DNA from: Hydrogenovibrio kuenenii DSM 12350
GTDB taxonomy: Bacteria; Pseudomonadota; Gammaproteobacteria; Thiomicrospirales; Thiomicrospiraceae
Length of the DNA: 64,000 bases
Reading direction: 5' to 3'
Assembly: GCF_000526715.1 (NCBI RefSeq)
Contig: NZ_JAGP01000001.1
Coordinates: forward strand, 620,001-684,000
Made by a program: the position numbers and the translations under genes. Each line of letters opens with the position of its first letter. Within the stretch, counting starts at the first letter, position 1. The notes below the pieces were generated by a model. The model was not told the DNA's origin. It saw nothing but the letters and a program-made list of their open reading frames with translations, and ran no database searches. Positions 1 through 8,260 of this stretch are shown here, in pieces.

Positions 1-306
1 TCCACAGACCAGATAAGCGATAAATACAATTTTATTGTGTCTGATTGCCAATGACCAATTTGCAACGATATACCAATGAGACTGAGCATGTTTTTTGATT
101 TCGGTAAGTAATGATTTCCAATAAAAATATTGAAATAGCATAATGCTGATGGAGATAACTGGAATTAGCCAAAACCAGTGAATCAGATTGAGTTCAAATA
201 GAATAACAACGGCAAATAGATGAACCAGAATAATGTTCATGTTGAAAATGTTATGTGGCGTTCTAGCCCGTCTTTTTTGGTTATAATCAAAGGCGTGTTG
301 TGACAT
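1..306 (-). CDS. Membrane protein, 3' end cut by window edge
   Basis: An open frame of 102 codons starts with ATG at 306 and runs off the window. AGGAG lies 7 bases before the ATG on the minus strand. The visible part has a basic N-terminus (about residues 1-25), then two hydrophobic stretches near residues 27-43 and 46-62 rich in Ile, Leu, Val and Phe, so it is probably an inner-membrane protein. I do not recognise the family. It is divergent from nsrR and shares its promoter region, where an NsrR-like operator sits 18 bases before this start codon. I infer that it belongs to a nitric-oxide response; the sequence does not give its activity. Confidence 0.7.
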   Translation of the reverse strand, partial: MSQHAFDYNQKRRARTPHNIFNMNIILVHLFAVVILFELNLIHWFWLIPVISISIMLFQYFYWKSLLTEIKKHAQSHWYIVANWSLAIRHNKIVFIAYLVCG

Positions 307-323
307 AAGGCGACTCCTGATTT

Positions 324-346
324 AAGATGTATTTAAGATGCATCTT
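324..346. promoter_or_regulatory. NsrR-like operator
   Basis: A near-perfect 23 bp palindrome with half-sites AAGATGTATTT and AGATGCATCTT around a central A. It matches the known NsrR consensus (AAGATGyATTT-n-AAATrCATCTT) with one mismatch. It lies between the divergent membrane-protein gene and nsrR, where it could repress both. Confidence 0.8.
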
Positions 347-371
347 AAATGAAAAGAAACTAGAAGTCTAT

Positions 372-394
372 AAGATATATATAAGATACATTTT
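372..394. promoter_or_regulatory. Second, degenerate NsrR-like site
   Basis: A 23 bp stretch related to the operator at 324-346 (about four differences), with AAGATATATAT on the left and AGATACATTTT on the right. It ends directly at the nsrR start codon, so binding here would block translation-start-proximal transcription and suggests autoregulation. Weaker than the first site. Confidence 0.45.
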
Positions 395-847
395 ATGCAG
401 TTAACAAAATATACTGATTACGCTTTGCGGGTGCTGATGTTTTTGGCGATTCAAGAAGATAGAACTGAGAAAATACAGATTCAAACCATTGCAGATAAGT
501 TTGGTATTCCCAAAAATCATTTAATTAAGGTTGTGCACCGATTGGGTCAGGAGGGTTTTATCAGCACGGTAAAAGGAAAGGGAGGCGGCATTTTCTTGTG
601 TCGGGCACCTTCGACGATTACGGTAGGGCAGGTGGTCCGCCGTTTGGAAATGACTTTAAACCCTGTTAACTGTGATGAACCCATGTGTTGTATTAAGGAG
701 GTTTGTTTGCTTAAACCAGTGTTAAATGAAGCGATGGAAGCTTTTTTAACGACTCTGGATAACTATAGTCTGTCGGATATTACCCGCAATGATCGGCCGT
801 TATCGAACCTGTTGCATACAGGAGGCACGGAGAACTTTTTTAAGTAA
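395..847 (+). CDS. nsrR: NsrR, Rrf2-family nitric-oxide-sensing repressor
   Basis: This 150-residue Rrf2-type regulator opens with MQLTKYTDYALR, the usual start of NsrR. The winged helix spans about residues 1-65. Cysteines at 93, 98 and 104 (C-x4-C-x5-C) match the three [Fe-S] ligands of Escherichia coli NsrR in spacing and position; an extra Cys99 adjoins the second. Known family role: the iron-sulfur cluster reacts with nitric oxide and the repressor leaves DNA. The start has no good Shine-Dalgarno sequence. NsrR rather than IscR is favoured by the cysteine spacing and by the palindrome at 324-346. Its likely target here is the divergent membrane-protein gene plus itself. Confidence 0.9.
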   Translation: MQLTKYTDYALRVLMFLAIQEDRTEKIQIQTIADKFGIPKNHLIKVVHRLGQEGFISTVKGKGGGIFLCRAPSTITVGQVVRRLEMTLNPVNCDEPMCCIKEVCLLKPVLNEAMEAFLTTLDNYSLSDITRNDRPLSNLLHTGGTENFFK

Positions 848-884
848 CCTGATTAGGTTTTGAGTTTAACGTATTTAAAAAGCT

Positions 885-909
885 AGGCCTCATCAATGCG
901 ATGAGGCCT
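885..909. terminator. Hairpin between convergent nsrR and the Spy-like gene
   Basis: A perfect 10 bp stem (AGGCCTCATC / GATGAGGCCT) with a 5-base loop. Read on the minus strand it is followed by CTTTTTAAA, so it is a good intrinsic terminator for the minus-strand Spy-like gene. It may also serve nsrR on the plus strand, where the following T content is poor. Confidence 0.8.
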
Positions 910-931
910 GATCCAGTTTAGATTGAAAGTA

Positions 932-1510
932 TTAGTTACCCATCATCATGTTTTCATAAGCATCTTTGAGCTCTTCTTTTTGCTCTTTGGTAAGGACTTT
1001 TCTCATTTTTTCTTGCATTTTCAATCGCTGTACAAAGGCTTCTTTTTTGCGAGCAGAAAGGTTGTCGTAAGCCTTACCGATCATTTTATAATCACGTTTG
1101 TCAGTACGCATCGCTTTCCATAAAGCGGTTCTGGCTTTCCACATTTTGCGCATGATTGGCTGCATGTCTTTCATTGCATCAGAACGAATTTTTTGCATTT
1201 GCTTCATTTGTTCGTCACTCAGGTTGATCATGCCCATGCCTTGACCTCGCATACCATAGCCCATGCCAAAGCCACCCATCATGCTCATACCGTAACCTCC
1301 CATCATTCCTGGAGCATATCCATTGCGCATGTGGTAGCCATTTCCATACCCCATGCCTTGACCATTCATCATGCCTGGGCTGTAGCCACCGCCCATCATG
1401 CTCATGCCACCATAACCCATCGGTGGATAGTTGTGATCATCAGCCTGTGCAATTGTAAAAGGTGAGGATAAAGTGAATGTCAGTAAGAGTGCTTTAATTA
1501 TTGTTTTCAT
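932..1510 (-). CDS. Spy/CpxP-like periplasmic protein, Met/Gly-rich
   Basis: A 192-residue exported protein. The start chosen is the ATG at 1510 (MKTIIKALLL), preceded by AAAGGA; an upstream in-frame start would add 46 residues before the signal peptide. Signal peptide residues 1-23 end at IAQA-DD. Residues about 25-90 are a low-complexity tract of Met, Gly and Tyr (repeated GMSMMGG and PGMM units) with a few His. The C-terminal half is helical and charged and ends with LTKEQ, the LTxxQ motif of Spy/CpxP periplasmic chaperones and metal-stress proteins. The Met-rich tract could bind copper(I) or silver; that is inference. No metal-resistance neighbour is visible. Confidence 0.7.
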   Translation of the reverse strand: MKTIIKALLLTFTLSSPFTIAQADDHNYPPMGYGGMSMMGGGYSPGMMNGQGMGYGNGYHMRNGYAPGMMGGYGMSMMGGFGMGYGMRGQGMGMINLSDEQMKQMQKIRSDAMKDMQPIMRKMWKARTALWKAMRTDKRDYKMIGKAYDNLSARKKEAFVQRLKMQEKMRKVLTKEQKEELKDAYENMMMGN

Positions 1511-1864
1511 TTTGTAATCCTTTATAACTATAAAAAAAATTAAATAGACAAAATACGACTTACCTCGCGAGCTGACCTCCTGTCGTTGCGGTGTTAAAAA
1601 TAGAAAACGATTTTGAAGCAAGACTTTGAATGTATATGTTGTTGTCAAAGACTCTATGTTGTTGATTGTTAATCTTTTTATTGTTTATGTCAAACAGTTG
1701 GTTATAGGGTTTTGTGTAATTTAACTGAAAGGTTTAAATCAATAATGTCTTCATAATGAATTAAGTTTCAATTGGTATTCTGAGTGATGATGTTGATGTT
1801 ATATACTATGTTCGTTGATTGTGTGTTGTGGCAATCAAGGAAGACGATAGAGTAAAGGATATTG
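1511..1864. other. Intergenic region between divergent genes
   Basis: About 354 bases hold the promoters of the Spy-like gene (minus) and the ATP-grasp gene (plus). A TATACT -10-like hexamer at 1802-1807 could serve the plus-strand genes, but no convincing -35 accompanies it. I see no RNA gene, repeat or further reading frame. Confidence 0.5.
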
Positions 1865-3091
1865 ATGAACGATTTTTCAGGTGAACGTACACCTCTTAAT
1901 ACATTTCTTGGGCTAGCGCCGTTTTTACGCTTAAGCTTAGAGGGACAAGACTTACTTCCTCTATCGCAAAAAATATTTGAGAAATTAGAAGAACATTCTG
2001 CAAACGCCGATTTGTTGATGAATTTATCGATGATTATGCAGATTCTCGGTGGTGAAGAACTGGGACTAGATATCCAGAAACAGGCGCTTCTTTTAAAACG
2101 AACATACCGAATTCCTCCAGCTATTCAACCTGCAAAATACAGGTTGCTATTGTTTATGGTTCCAGGTGTTGTATCCGAGAACACACCTCTTGATTGCTTA
2201 CTGGAAGGGGAAGCCGTTGAGCTGATTTTCTATTTTCTCGATGATAAAGAACCTTGGTTTTTAGAAGATATTCCCGAACATGATATTGCGATGGTTGGTG
2301 TTTGTGCGTCTGAACAGAATGGGCCTGCACTGGAAGCTTTAACAAAAAAGTTAGCGGGATGGGATAAACCAGTTCTCAACCTTCCTGAGTTTATAGGTAA
2401 TACCTACAGAACCCGTGCCAGTGAATTGTTACAGGATGTTCCTGGTATTGAGATCCCTATGACTTTTCTAGTTGAAAAGCCTGTATTAACAGGTTTGGTC
2501 GCTAATAAAGATCGGCTAGCAGATAGTTTTGAAGGCGTAAGGTTCCCTATTATTATTAGACCTCGCGATTCACATGCAGGTCGTGATTTGGAAAAAATGA
2601 ATGACCTAGATGCTTTGGCGGATTATTTACAGGCTGTGGATTGTGATGAGTTCTTTATCTCCAATTTTATTGACTACAGTGATGAAAAAGGGAACTTTAG
2701 TAAATACAGGGTGGTATTGATTGAAGGTGATGCCTATATCTGTCATAAAGCCATTTCTACGCATTGGATGATTCATTATGTGAATGCTGGCATGCTGGAA
2801 GAGCAAGATAAGCGTGATGATGAAGCCAAAAGCATGTTGCATTTTGATGAGTTTATTGGTCGTCATAAAGATGCGCTAAGCGCTATTTATGAAAAAACGG
2901 GATTGGATTATCTTGGTATTGATTGTGCTGAAACGATGGATGGACAGCTTTTAATATTTGAAATTGATCATGTTATGGTGGTTCACGGTATGGATCCGGT
3001 AGATATGTTTGCATATAAATTAGAGCCTATCCAAAAGATTAAAGATGCGTTCAATCAAATGGTGGACGATAAAATAACTGCAGGCTCTTAG
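1865..3091 (+). CDS. ATP-grasp domain protein of unknown substrate
   Basis: A 408-residue protein. The ATG at 1865 is preferred over the TTG directly before it because AAGGA lies 6 bases upstream. Residues 1-95 are helical and resemble a short helical-repeat domain. From about residue 190 the fold resembles RimK/glutathione-synthetase-type ATP-grasp: an IIIRP strand with RDSHAGRDL as the flexible nucleotide-binding loop, ISNFIDYSDEKG, a KYRVV strand, and the metal-binding end LDYLGIDCAE...LLIFEIDH. Such enzymes join a carboxylate to an amine or thiol using ATP. The substrate is not readable. serC follows after 40 bases, so the pair is probably one transcript. Confidence 0.6.
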   Translation: MNDFSGERTPLNTFLGLAPFLRLSLEGQDLLPLSQKIFEKLEEHSANADLLMNLSMIMQILGGEELGLDIQKQALLLKRTYRIPPAIQPAKYRLLLFMVPGVVSENTPLDCLLEGEAVELIFYFLDDKEPWFLEDIPEHDIAMVGVCASEQNGPALEALTKKLAGWDKPVLNLPEFIGNTYRTRASELLQDVPGIEIPMTFLVEKPVLTGLVANKDRLADSFEGVRFPIIIRPRDSHAGRDLEKMNDLDALADYLQAVDCDEFFISNFIDYSDEKGNFSKYRVVLIEGDAYICHKAISTHWMIHYVNAGMLEEQDKRDDEAKSMLHFDEFIGRHKDALSAIYEKTGLDYLGIDCAETMDGQLLIFEIDHVMVVHGMDPVDMFAYKLEPIQKIKDAFNQMVDDKITAGS

Positions 3092-3131
3092 TTTAAATGG
3101 CTCTTCTGTCTAACTTAATATGTAAACTTAT

Positions 3132-4235
3132 ATGAAAAACTTGAATGAATTAAACTTCTCCGCGGGTCCTGGTGCTTTACCTCAAAGCGTTCTTGATCAA
3201 GTTCAACAGTCCATTATTGCATTACCAGAAACCGGCATGTCTGTTTTAGGGATGAGTCACCGTTCAGCTTGGTTTCTTTCAGTTCTAGAAGAAGCTGAGG
3301 CGAATGTTCGTGAGCTATTGGGTATTGATGACGAGTTTCATGTGCTCTTTTTACAAGGGGGCGCAACTCAGCAGTTCTCAATGATTCCAATCACTTTGTT
3401 GCGAGGTTCAGGGCTGGAAGCGGAATATCTGCAAACAGGTTACTGGGGACAAAAGGCCGTTGCAGAAGCGAAAAAAGAAGGGAAAGTAAAGGTGCTATGG
3501 TCGGGAGAAGATGCAGGCTATCATCGTTTGCCGGATGATGAAGAGCTTACTTTTTCTAAGGATGCGGCTTATTTTCATTATGTTTCAAACGAAACGGTTG
3601 AAGGTCTACAGTTTCACAGAGTTTTAGGTCATGACAGTGTTCCGAGAGTTTGTGATATGTCATCTGACTTCTTGTCACGGCCTATTGAAGCGAATCGTTT
3701 TTCAATTATCTATGCACATGCCCAGAAAAACATTGGACCTGCAGGTGTGACGGTTGTTCTTATTAAAAAATCTGTTTTGGATAGTGCAAGAGAACAGGGC
3801 AATTTGCCATCATTTCTAGATTATAGAAACCAAGTTTCTGCACATTCTAATTACAACACGCCACCCGTATTCGCTATCTATGTCACGCTTTTAGTAACCC
3901 GTTGGATTAAAGATGAAGTCGGTGGCTTGAAAAACATGGAAGCAATCAATCGTAAAAAAGCAGAATTGTTGTACCAGGCCATTGATGGTAGTGACGGGTT
4001 TTATACCGGCTGGGCGCGACAAGAAGATCGCTCCTTGATGAACGTGGCGTTTAATTTAGCTACGCAGGAGTTAGAGCAAAGCTTTTTGCAGGCCGCAGGC
4101 GAAGCCGGTTTTTCAGGTTTAGATGGACACCGTTCTTTAGGTGGCGTCAGGGCTTCTATCTATAATGGTTTAACGATATCTGCAGCAGAACAGTTAGTAG
4201 ACTTTATGTCATCCTTTCAGCAGGCACACCGTTAA
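3132..4235 (+). CDS. serC: Phosphoserine aminotransferase
   Basis: A 367-residue class-V aminotransferase, normal SerC length. It begins with the family signature NFSAGPGALP (the usual form is SAGPAxLP) and carries HAQKNIGPAG, whose Lys199 should bind pyridoxal phosphate; GMSHRS and GGVRASIYN are other SerC landmarks. It converts 3-phosphohydroxypyruvate plus glutamate to 3-phosphoserine in serine synthesis, and can also serve vitamin B6 synthesis. It follows the ATP-grasp gene by 40 bases. A paralogue with an altered substrate for a small pathway with the ATP-grasp enzyme cannot be excluded, but conserved motifs favour true SerC. Confidence 0.85.
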   Translation: MKNLNELNFSAGPGALPQSVLDQVQQSIIALPETGMSVLGMSHRSAWFLSVLEEAEANVRELLGIDDEFHVLFLQGGATQQFSMIPITLLRGSGLEAEYLQTGYWGQKAVAEAKKEGKVKVLWSGEDAGYHRLPDDEELTFSKDAAYFHYVSNETVEGLQFHRVLGHDSVPRVCDMSSDFLSRPIEANRFSIIYAHAQKNIGPAGVTVVLIKKSVLDSAREQGNLPSFLDYRNQVSAHSNYNTPPVFAIYVTLLVTRWIKDEVGGLKNMEAINRKKAELLYQAIDGSDGFYTGWARQEDRSLMNVAFNLATQELEQSFLQAAGEAGFSGLDGHRSLGGVRASIYNGLTISAAEQLVDFMSSFQQAHR

Positions 4236-4356
4236 CTTTGTGATGCACTCATGATTTAGTTTGGTGCAAATCTGTTTTTTTGTTGAACAATATTCTTGAT
4301 TTAATCTTATTAAACCATTGATTTATAAGTATTTTTTCTTTTGGTATGCAGGTTGC

Positions 4357-4384
4357 TTATTACGAATATAGTAAATCGTAATAA
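4357..4384. promoter_or_regulatory. Inverted repeat, candidate operator of the guanidine operon
   Basis: A perfect dyad, TTATTACGA, 10 bases, TCGTAATAA, ends 27 bases before the permease start. The same architecture with three substitutions lies before the solute-binding-protein gene (24693-24720). Ribbon-helix-helix proteins of the NikR family bind spaced inverted repeats, so the NikR-like regulator encoded at 6342 is the likely binder (inference). Confidence 0.65.
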
Positions 4385-4411
4385 AATACTGATAAACCAA
4401 GAGAAAGCACT

Positions 4412-5386
4412 ATGGCAATCTTCCCTAAGACTTGGACAACACCTAGAACAGAGCTTGATAAAAAATCTAAACTTTGGCTGACTTTTGCGAGTTTTGCCAT
4501 TCCGCTTTTGCTTTGGAGTTTAGTCAGCTATGTTCCTTTTATATGGCACCCTCAAATTCAAGTAACGCATCCTGGTGATGTAAGTTATTTCCGAGTTGGC
4601 ACTTTAGTCAATAAGGATGTTTTTAATCGTGAAGTTGAAAAACGTTTGGCGATTAAGAATGAAAACCCTGTAAAAATTCCACAAGGCATACCAGCCAACC
4701 CTGTTTACTTGCCCGCTCCAGATCAGGTTGCTAAGGCAATGTATACGGCATTTACCACGCCGCCTAAGCGCTATAACGAACCTTGGTTGCACGAAAGTCT
4801 TTGGCACTCAATTCAAATTATTTTCTGGGGATTTTTCTGGTCGATGGTGTTTGGCGTGCCGCTTGGTATTTTGGCGGGAACCTATCATTCTGCATCACGA
4901 TTAATTGAACCCTTTACCGAGTTTTTCCGTTATTTGCCAGCACCTGCGTTTGGAGCGCTAGCAGTTGCAATTTTGGGTATTTATGACGCACCGAAAATTG
5001 CCATTATCTTTATAGGTACTTTCTTTCAAATGGTGCTGATTGTTGCTACCACGACGCGTAAGTTGAATATGGCTTTAGTAGAAGCAGCATTAACGCTGGG
5101 CTGTAAAGGTGGTTCGTTGATTCGTCGAGTCATCTTGCCGGGTGTCTTGCCTGATTTGTTCCGTGACATGCGTATTCTGCTAGGTTGGGCATGGACGTAT
5201 CTGATCGTTGCGGAATTGATTGGAACCAGCTCGGGGATTACCTTTTTTATCACGCAACAAGCACGCTATAAGAACTTTGACAATGTGTTCGCGGCGATAT
5301 TGATGATCAGTATTTTTGGTATTGTGACCGACATGATCTTAGCAAAACTTGGTAAACGTTTGTTCCCTTGGAATAATTCAAATTAA
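4412..5386 (+). CDS. ABC transporter permease (SsuC/TauC type), guanidine/urea cluster
   Basis: A 324-residue inner-membrane permease of the taurine/sulfonate/nitrate importer class. One membrane segment lies near residues 25-42, followed by a long periplasmic stretch of about 80 residues, then the core of five segments. The EAA-loop motif EAALTLGCKGGSLIRRVILPG-type (about residues 226-246) contacts the ATPase. The long periplasmic insertion after the first helix is typical of permeases annotated as urea-carboxylase-related. It heads an operon with the ATPase, a regulator and guanidine-degrading enzymes, so its substrate is probably guanidine or a related compound. The partner binding protein is not adjacent; it is at 23689-24678 on the other strand. 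Confidence 0.88.
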   Translation: MAIFPKTWTTPRTELDKKSKLWLTFASFAIPLLLWSLVSYVPFIWHPQIQVTHPGDVSYFRVGTLVNKDVFNREVEKRLAIKNENPVKIPQGIPANPVYLPAPDQVAKAMYTAFTTPPKRYNEPWLHESLWHSIQIIFWGFFWSMVFGVPLGILAGTYHSASRLIEPFTEFFRYLPAPAFGALAVAILGIYDAPKIAIIFIGTFFQMVLIVATTTRKLNMALVEAALTLGCKGGSLIRRVILPGVLPDLFRDMRILLGWAWTYLIVAELIGTSSGITFFITQQARYKNFDNVFAAILMISIFGIVTDMILAKLGKRLFPWNNSN

Positions 5387-5404
5387 GCAATTCTGGAGTA
5401 ATTA

Positions 5405-6340
5405 ATGACTAATACGACACACACTTCACCAGACAAGCACCCATTGGATGAATGGATAACGCCGGAAATTGCAGAAAGAAATGAGCGCATTGAGCAGCGC
5501 CCCGTTTCGCTTGAGTTGAAAGAGCTGCACAAATCGTTTGAACATAAGGGCAACGTCAATAAAGTTTTGGATGGCATTGATTTTAGTGTTTTTAAGCGTG
5601 AATTTATTTGTGTGGTTGGACCATCAGGTTGTGGTAAGTCGACCTTGGCAAGACTGATTTCAGGTTTGGAGCAAAAGGAAAGCGGGCAGATTCTAGTTGA
5701 TGGTCAAGATGTTGTTGAGCCCGGGCCAGATCGTGGCATGGTGTTTCAGGGCTATTCGTTATTTCCTTGGATGTCGGTAAAACAAAATGTGATGTTTGGT
5801 TTAACTGAATCGGGTATGGCGAAAAGCACAGCAGAAACAGAAGCCTTGCAATGGATTGATTTGGTTGGTTTGTCTAAGTTTGCCGATGCTTATCCTCACC
5901 AGCTGTCAGGCGGTATGAAACAACGTGTTGCTATCGTGAGAGCGTTGGCAAATCAACCGAAAATTTTGTTGATGGATGAGCCTTTTGCGGCACTAGACCC
6001 GAAAAACCGTTTGAAAATGCAGCAGTATTTATTGGAAATATGGCGCAATATCGACATTACCATTTTCTTTATTACGCATGATTTGGATGAAGCGATTTAT
6101 CTTGCAGACCGTATCTTAGTTTTGGATGCCAATCCTGGGCGTGTTCGAGAAGTGGTGAAGGTGCCTTTACCTAGACCGAGAGAAGACGATACCTTGTTAA
6201 GCCCAGCCTTCTTAGCAACCAAAGAATATTTAGAAACGCTTGTGCACCCGCCTGAAGTGGAAGAAGACACTTCAATGGAAGATAAGCTTAGTATGGTGCG
6301 CATGGTTCCTGTTAACGCAGAAGTTCCGGATATTTATTGA
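5405..6340 (+). CDS. ABC transporter ATP-binding protein, guanidine/urea cluster
   Basis: A 311-residue importer ATPase. Walker A GPSGCGKST lies at about residues 72-80, the signature LSGGMKQRV follows, and Walker B ILLMDEPFAALD and the switch His in FFITHDLDEA are present, so it should be active. A 35-residue N-terminal extension before the core is typical of the urea-carboxylase-associated subgroup. It sits 18 bases after the permease and only one base before the regulator, which implies co-translation. Energises uptake by the permease at 4412 with the distant binding protein at 23689. Confidence 0.9.
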   Translation: MTNTTHTSPDKHPLDEWITPEIAERNERIEQRPVSLELKELHKSFEHKGNVNKVLDGIDFSVFKREFICVVGPSGCGKSTLARLISGLEQKESGQILVDGQDVVEPGPDRGMVFQGYSLFPWMSVKQNVMFGLTESGMAKSTAETEALQWIDLVGLSKFADAYPHQLSGGMKQRVAIVRALANQPKILLMDEPFAALDPKNRLKMQQYLLEIWRNIDITIFFITHDLDEAIYLADRILVLDANPGRVREVVKVPLPRPREDDTLLSPAFLATKEYLETLVHPPEVEEDTSMEDKLSMVRMVPVNAEVPDIY

Positions 6341-6341
6341 T

Positions 6342-6824
6342 ATGGCACAACAACCTAAAAACACAAACAGCTTAGTAAGGACCAGTGCTTCATTGCCAGC
6401 GAAGGTGCTTGAAGATTTAGATCAACTGGTTGTCGATCGGGGTTTTCAGAATCGCTCGGCACTGTTGGCGGAAATGATTCAAAAAGAAGTTGCTTCCTAT
6501 CGCCAAAACTACACCAACGAGGTTATGGCAGGTACGCTGACTTTGGTTTATGACCACACGATTTCTGGCTTACAGCAAAAATTAAATCACTTGAAGCATC
6601 AAAATGTTGCCGAGATTATTTCCTCTACGCAGATCCAGTTAATGGATCAATATACATTAGAGGTGAACTTGATGCAGGGACCTGCACAAGACTTGAAACG
6701 TATCGGTGATGAAATGTTATCTAACCGCGGTGTAAAAACCGGAAATTTATATTTAACCCATTCTGCTTTGCCACCCATTTATACCCGGGTGAAAGACACA
6801 ACACAGGAGAAGTCGAATGACTGA
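6342..6824 (+). CDS. NikR-like ribbon-helix-helix regulator lacking nickel ligands
   Basis: A 160-residue protein starting at ATG 6342, one base after the ATPase stop. Residues about 10-50 form a ribbon-helix-helix DNA-binding domain (RTSASLPAKVLEDLDQLV); residues about 60-145 match the ACT-like ligand domain of NikR. In E. coli NikR nickel is held by His76, His87, His89 and Cys95. The aligned segment here reads STQIQLMDQYTLEVNLMQG: the paired His of TLHVH are Glu and Asn, and the Cys loop is missing. So it should not bind nickel at the usual site and may sense another molecule, perhaps guanidine, or act constitutively. The dyads at 4357 and 24693 are candidate operators. It overlaps the next gene by 8 bases. 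Confidence 0.8.
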   Translation: MAQQPKNTNSLVRTSASLPAKVLEDLDQLVVDRGFQNRSALLAEMIQKEVASYRQNYTNEVMAGTLTLVYDHTISGLQQKLNHLKHQNVAEIISSTQIQLMDQYTLEVNLMQGPAQDLKRIGDEMLSNRGVKTGNLYLTHSALPPIYTRVKDTTQEKSND

Positions 6825-7575
6825 AAACAATCTATCAAAATCTGCCAGGCTGGGTGATTTGATTTGGCGTGAAAACCTACCGGGTGGCGCCCATTGGTCA
6901 GGCGTGATTCGCCGTGGCACCGTTTTGAGAATCATGGATGTTGAGGGCGGTGCAAACGTTTCCATGCTGATGAACAACATCGAAGTGAAAAACGAACGCT
7001 ATAACATGCCGGATACCTTGAAAGCACAGAAAACCGCTTTTCTAACCACTCCGAATATGTGCTTTAGCGATATGGGACGCGTCATGTGTTCCATTATTGG
7101 CGATAGCTGCGGTTGGCACGACACCATTGGCGGTATTTCTAATGCACGCATGGTCGAGAAAAAGTTCGGTGTGAAGACTTATCAAGAAGCGCACAATGAT
7201 TATTACAAAAGCGGGTTTGATAGCTTGATCAACGAGCTGGAAAAATGGGGCTTGGGTGTTAGTGACATCATGCCTAACATTAACTGGTTCAGTAAAGTTC
7301 GCGTGGAAGAAAGTGGTGCGATGACCTTTGTGGAAGGCAACTCAAAAGCGGGCGATACGGTCGATTTACGTTTTGAGATGGACTGTATTGTCAGTTTAGC
7401 TACGGCTCAACACCCATTGGATCCGAATACAGCGTATGACCCAAAACCGATTGAACTAAGCGTCTTCAAAGCCATGCCAGTAGAGAATGACGACCCATGT
7501 CGTTTGCATAGAGCAGAAAACGAGCGCGCTTACTACAACACCAAAGTTTATTATGGAGAAAACCCAAATGGCTAA
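6817..7575 (+). CDS. DUF1989 protein, carboxyguanidine deiminase subunit (UAAP1)
   Basis: A 252-residue member of DUF1989, long annotated as urea-amidolyase-associated protein 1. Published work on this family showed that the two DUF1989 proteins together (CgdAB) hydrolyse carboxyguanidine to allophanate. Visible family features are [18 protein letters not shown] near the N-terminus, a SMLMNN strand, and the Cys/His-bearing segment [11 protein letters not shown] (about residues 99-109), a probable metal site. Start overlaps the regulator by 8 bases and its own end overlaps the second subunit by 8 bases, as expected for a heteromeric enzyme. One exact copy of the 19 bp dispersed repeat (minus orientation) lies at 6837-6855 inside this gene. 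Confidence 0.88.
   Translation: MTENNLSKSARLGDLIWRENLPGGAHWSGVIRRGTVLRIMDVEGGANVSMLMNNIEVKNERYNMPDTLKAQKTAFLTTPNMCFSDMGRVMCSIIGDSCGWHDTIGGISNARMVEKKFGVKTYQEAHNDYYKSGFDSLINELEKWGLGVSDIMPNINWFSKVRVEESGAMTFVEGNSKAGDTVDLRFEMDCIVSLATAQHPLDPNTAYDPKPIELSVFKAMPVENDDPCRLHRAENERAYYNTKVYYGENPNG
6837..6855 (-). repeat. Dispersed 19 bp repeat, copy 1 (exact)
   Basis: ACCCAGCCTGGCAGATTTT on the minus strand, within the first DUF1989 gene. Matches the consensus ACCCAGCCTGGYAGATTTT with no mismatch. Confidence 0.8.
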
Positions 7576-8224
7576 TGTGATGCAGACAGAAACTTTTGAC
7601 GATAGCCGTATCGTTTACCGAGAAGTGGTTGAGGCAGGTAAACCTTGGATGCACGAAGTAAAAGCGGGGCAGTTTTTCCGTATTGTCGACTTGGAAGGTA
7701 ACCAAGCAGTAGACACTTTATTCTATAACGCGAAAGACCATTCAGAACGCTATTCAGCAGCGGATACCATTCGTGAACAAGGCAATATTTACTTGACGAC
7801 TGGTAGTGTGTTGCAATCTAATTTTATTAACCCGATGTTGACGATTGTTGATGATACCTGTGGTCGTCACGATACCATTGGCGGTGCGTGTTCAGCTGAA
7901 AGTAACACAGTGCGTTATGCGATTGAGAAACGTCATATGCACTCTTGCCGTGATTCCTTCTTGATGGCGTTGAACACGTGCGATTGCCATGCCGACCATC
8001 CGATGACAAAAGGAGATTTGGCGAGCAACATTAATTTCTTTATGAATGTACCGGTATCACCAGACGGGCATTTGGATTTTGATGATGGTATTTCAGCGCC
8101 AGGGCGTTATGTCGAAATGCAGGCGCATATGGACGTGCTTGTGTTGGTGTCGAACTGTCCGCAATTGAACAACCCATGTAATGGTTATAACCCGACGCCT
8201 GTAGAAATGGTGATTTGGGAATAA
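7568..8224 (+). CDS. DUF1989 protein, carboxyguanidine deiminase subunit (UAAP2)
   Basis: A 218-residue DUF1989 protein, the partner of the preceding gene. The ATG at 7568 is chosen because GGAG lies 9 bases upstream; an in-frame ATG 81 bases earlier is inside the previous gene. It carries [21 protein letters not shown]-type family sequence near residues 32-52 and [14 protein letters not shown] (about 95-108), matching the Cys/His segment of the first subunit. With it, it should remove ammonia from carboxyguanidine to give allophanate in the cytosol. The gene ends 36 bases before the guanidine-II riboswitch. Confidence 0.88.
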   Translation: MANVMQTETFDDSRIVYREVVEAGKPWMHEVKAGQFFRIVDLEGNQAVDTLFYNAKDHSERYSAADTIREQGNIYLTTGSVLQSNFINPMLTIVDDTCGRHDTIGGACSAESNTVRYAIEKRHMHSCRDSFLMALNTCDCHADHPMTKGDLASNINFFMNVPVSPDGHLDFDDGISAPGRYVEMQAHMDVLVLVSNCPQLNNPCNGYNPTPVEMVIWE

Positions 8225-8260
8225 CTAAACAGTCAATGACGACTAATTAAAGAGTAAAGC

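Noticed and set aside
1193-1465. His/Ala-rich 90-residue plus-strand frame
   Set aside because: It is the antisense of the Met/Gly-rich tract of the Spy-like gene; the odd composition is a reading-frame artefact.
4236-4411. Guanidine-I, -II or -III riboswitch before the permease
   Set aside because: No ACGR hairpin pair or ykkC-like core is visible here; the region holds the inverted repeat instead.
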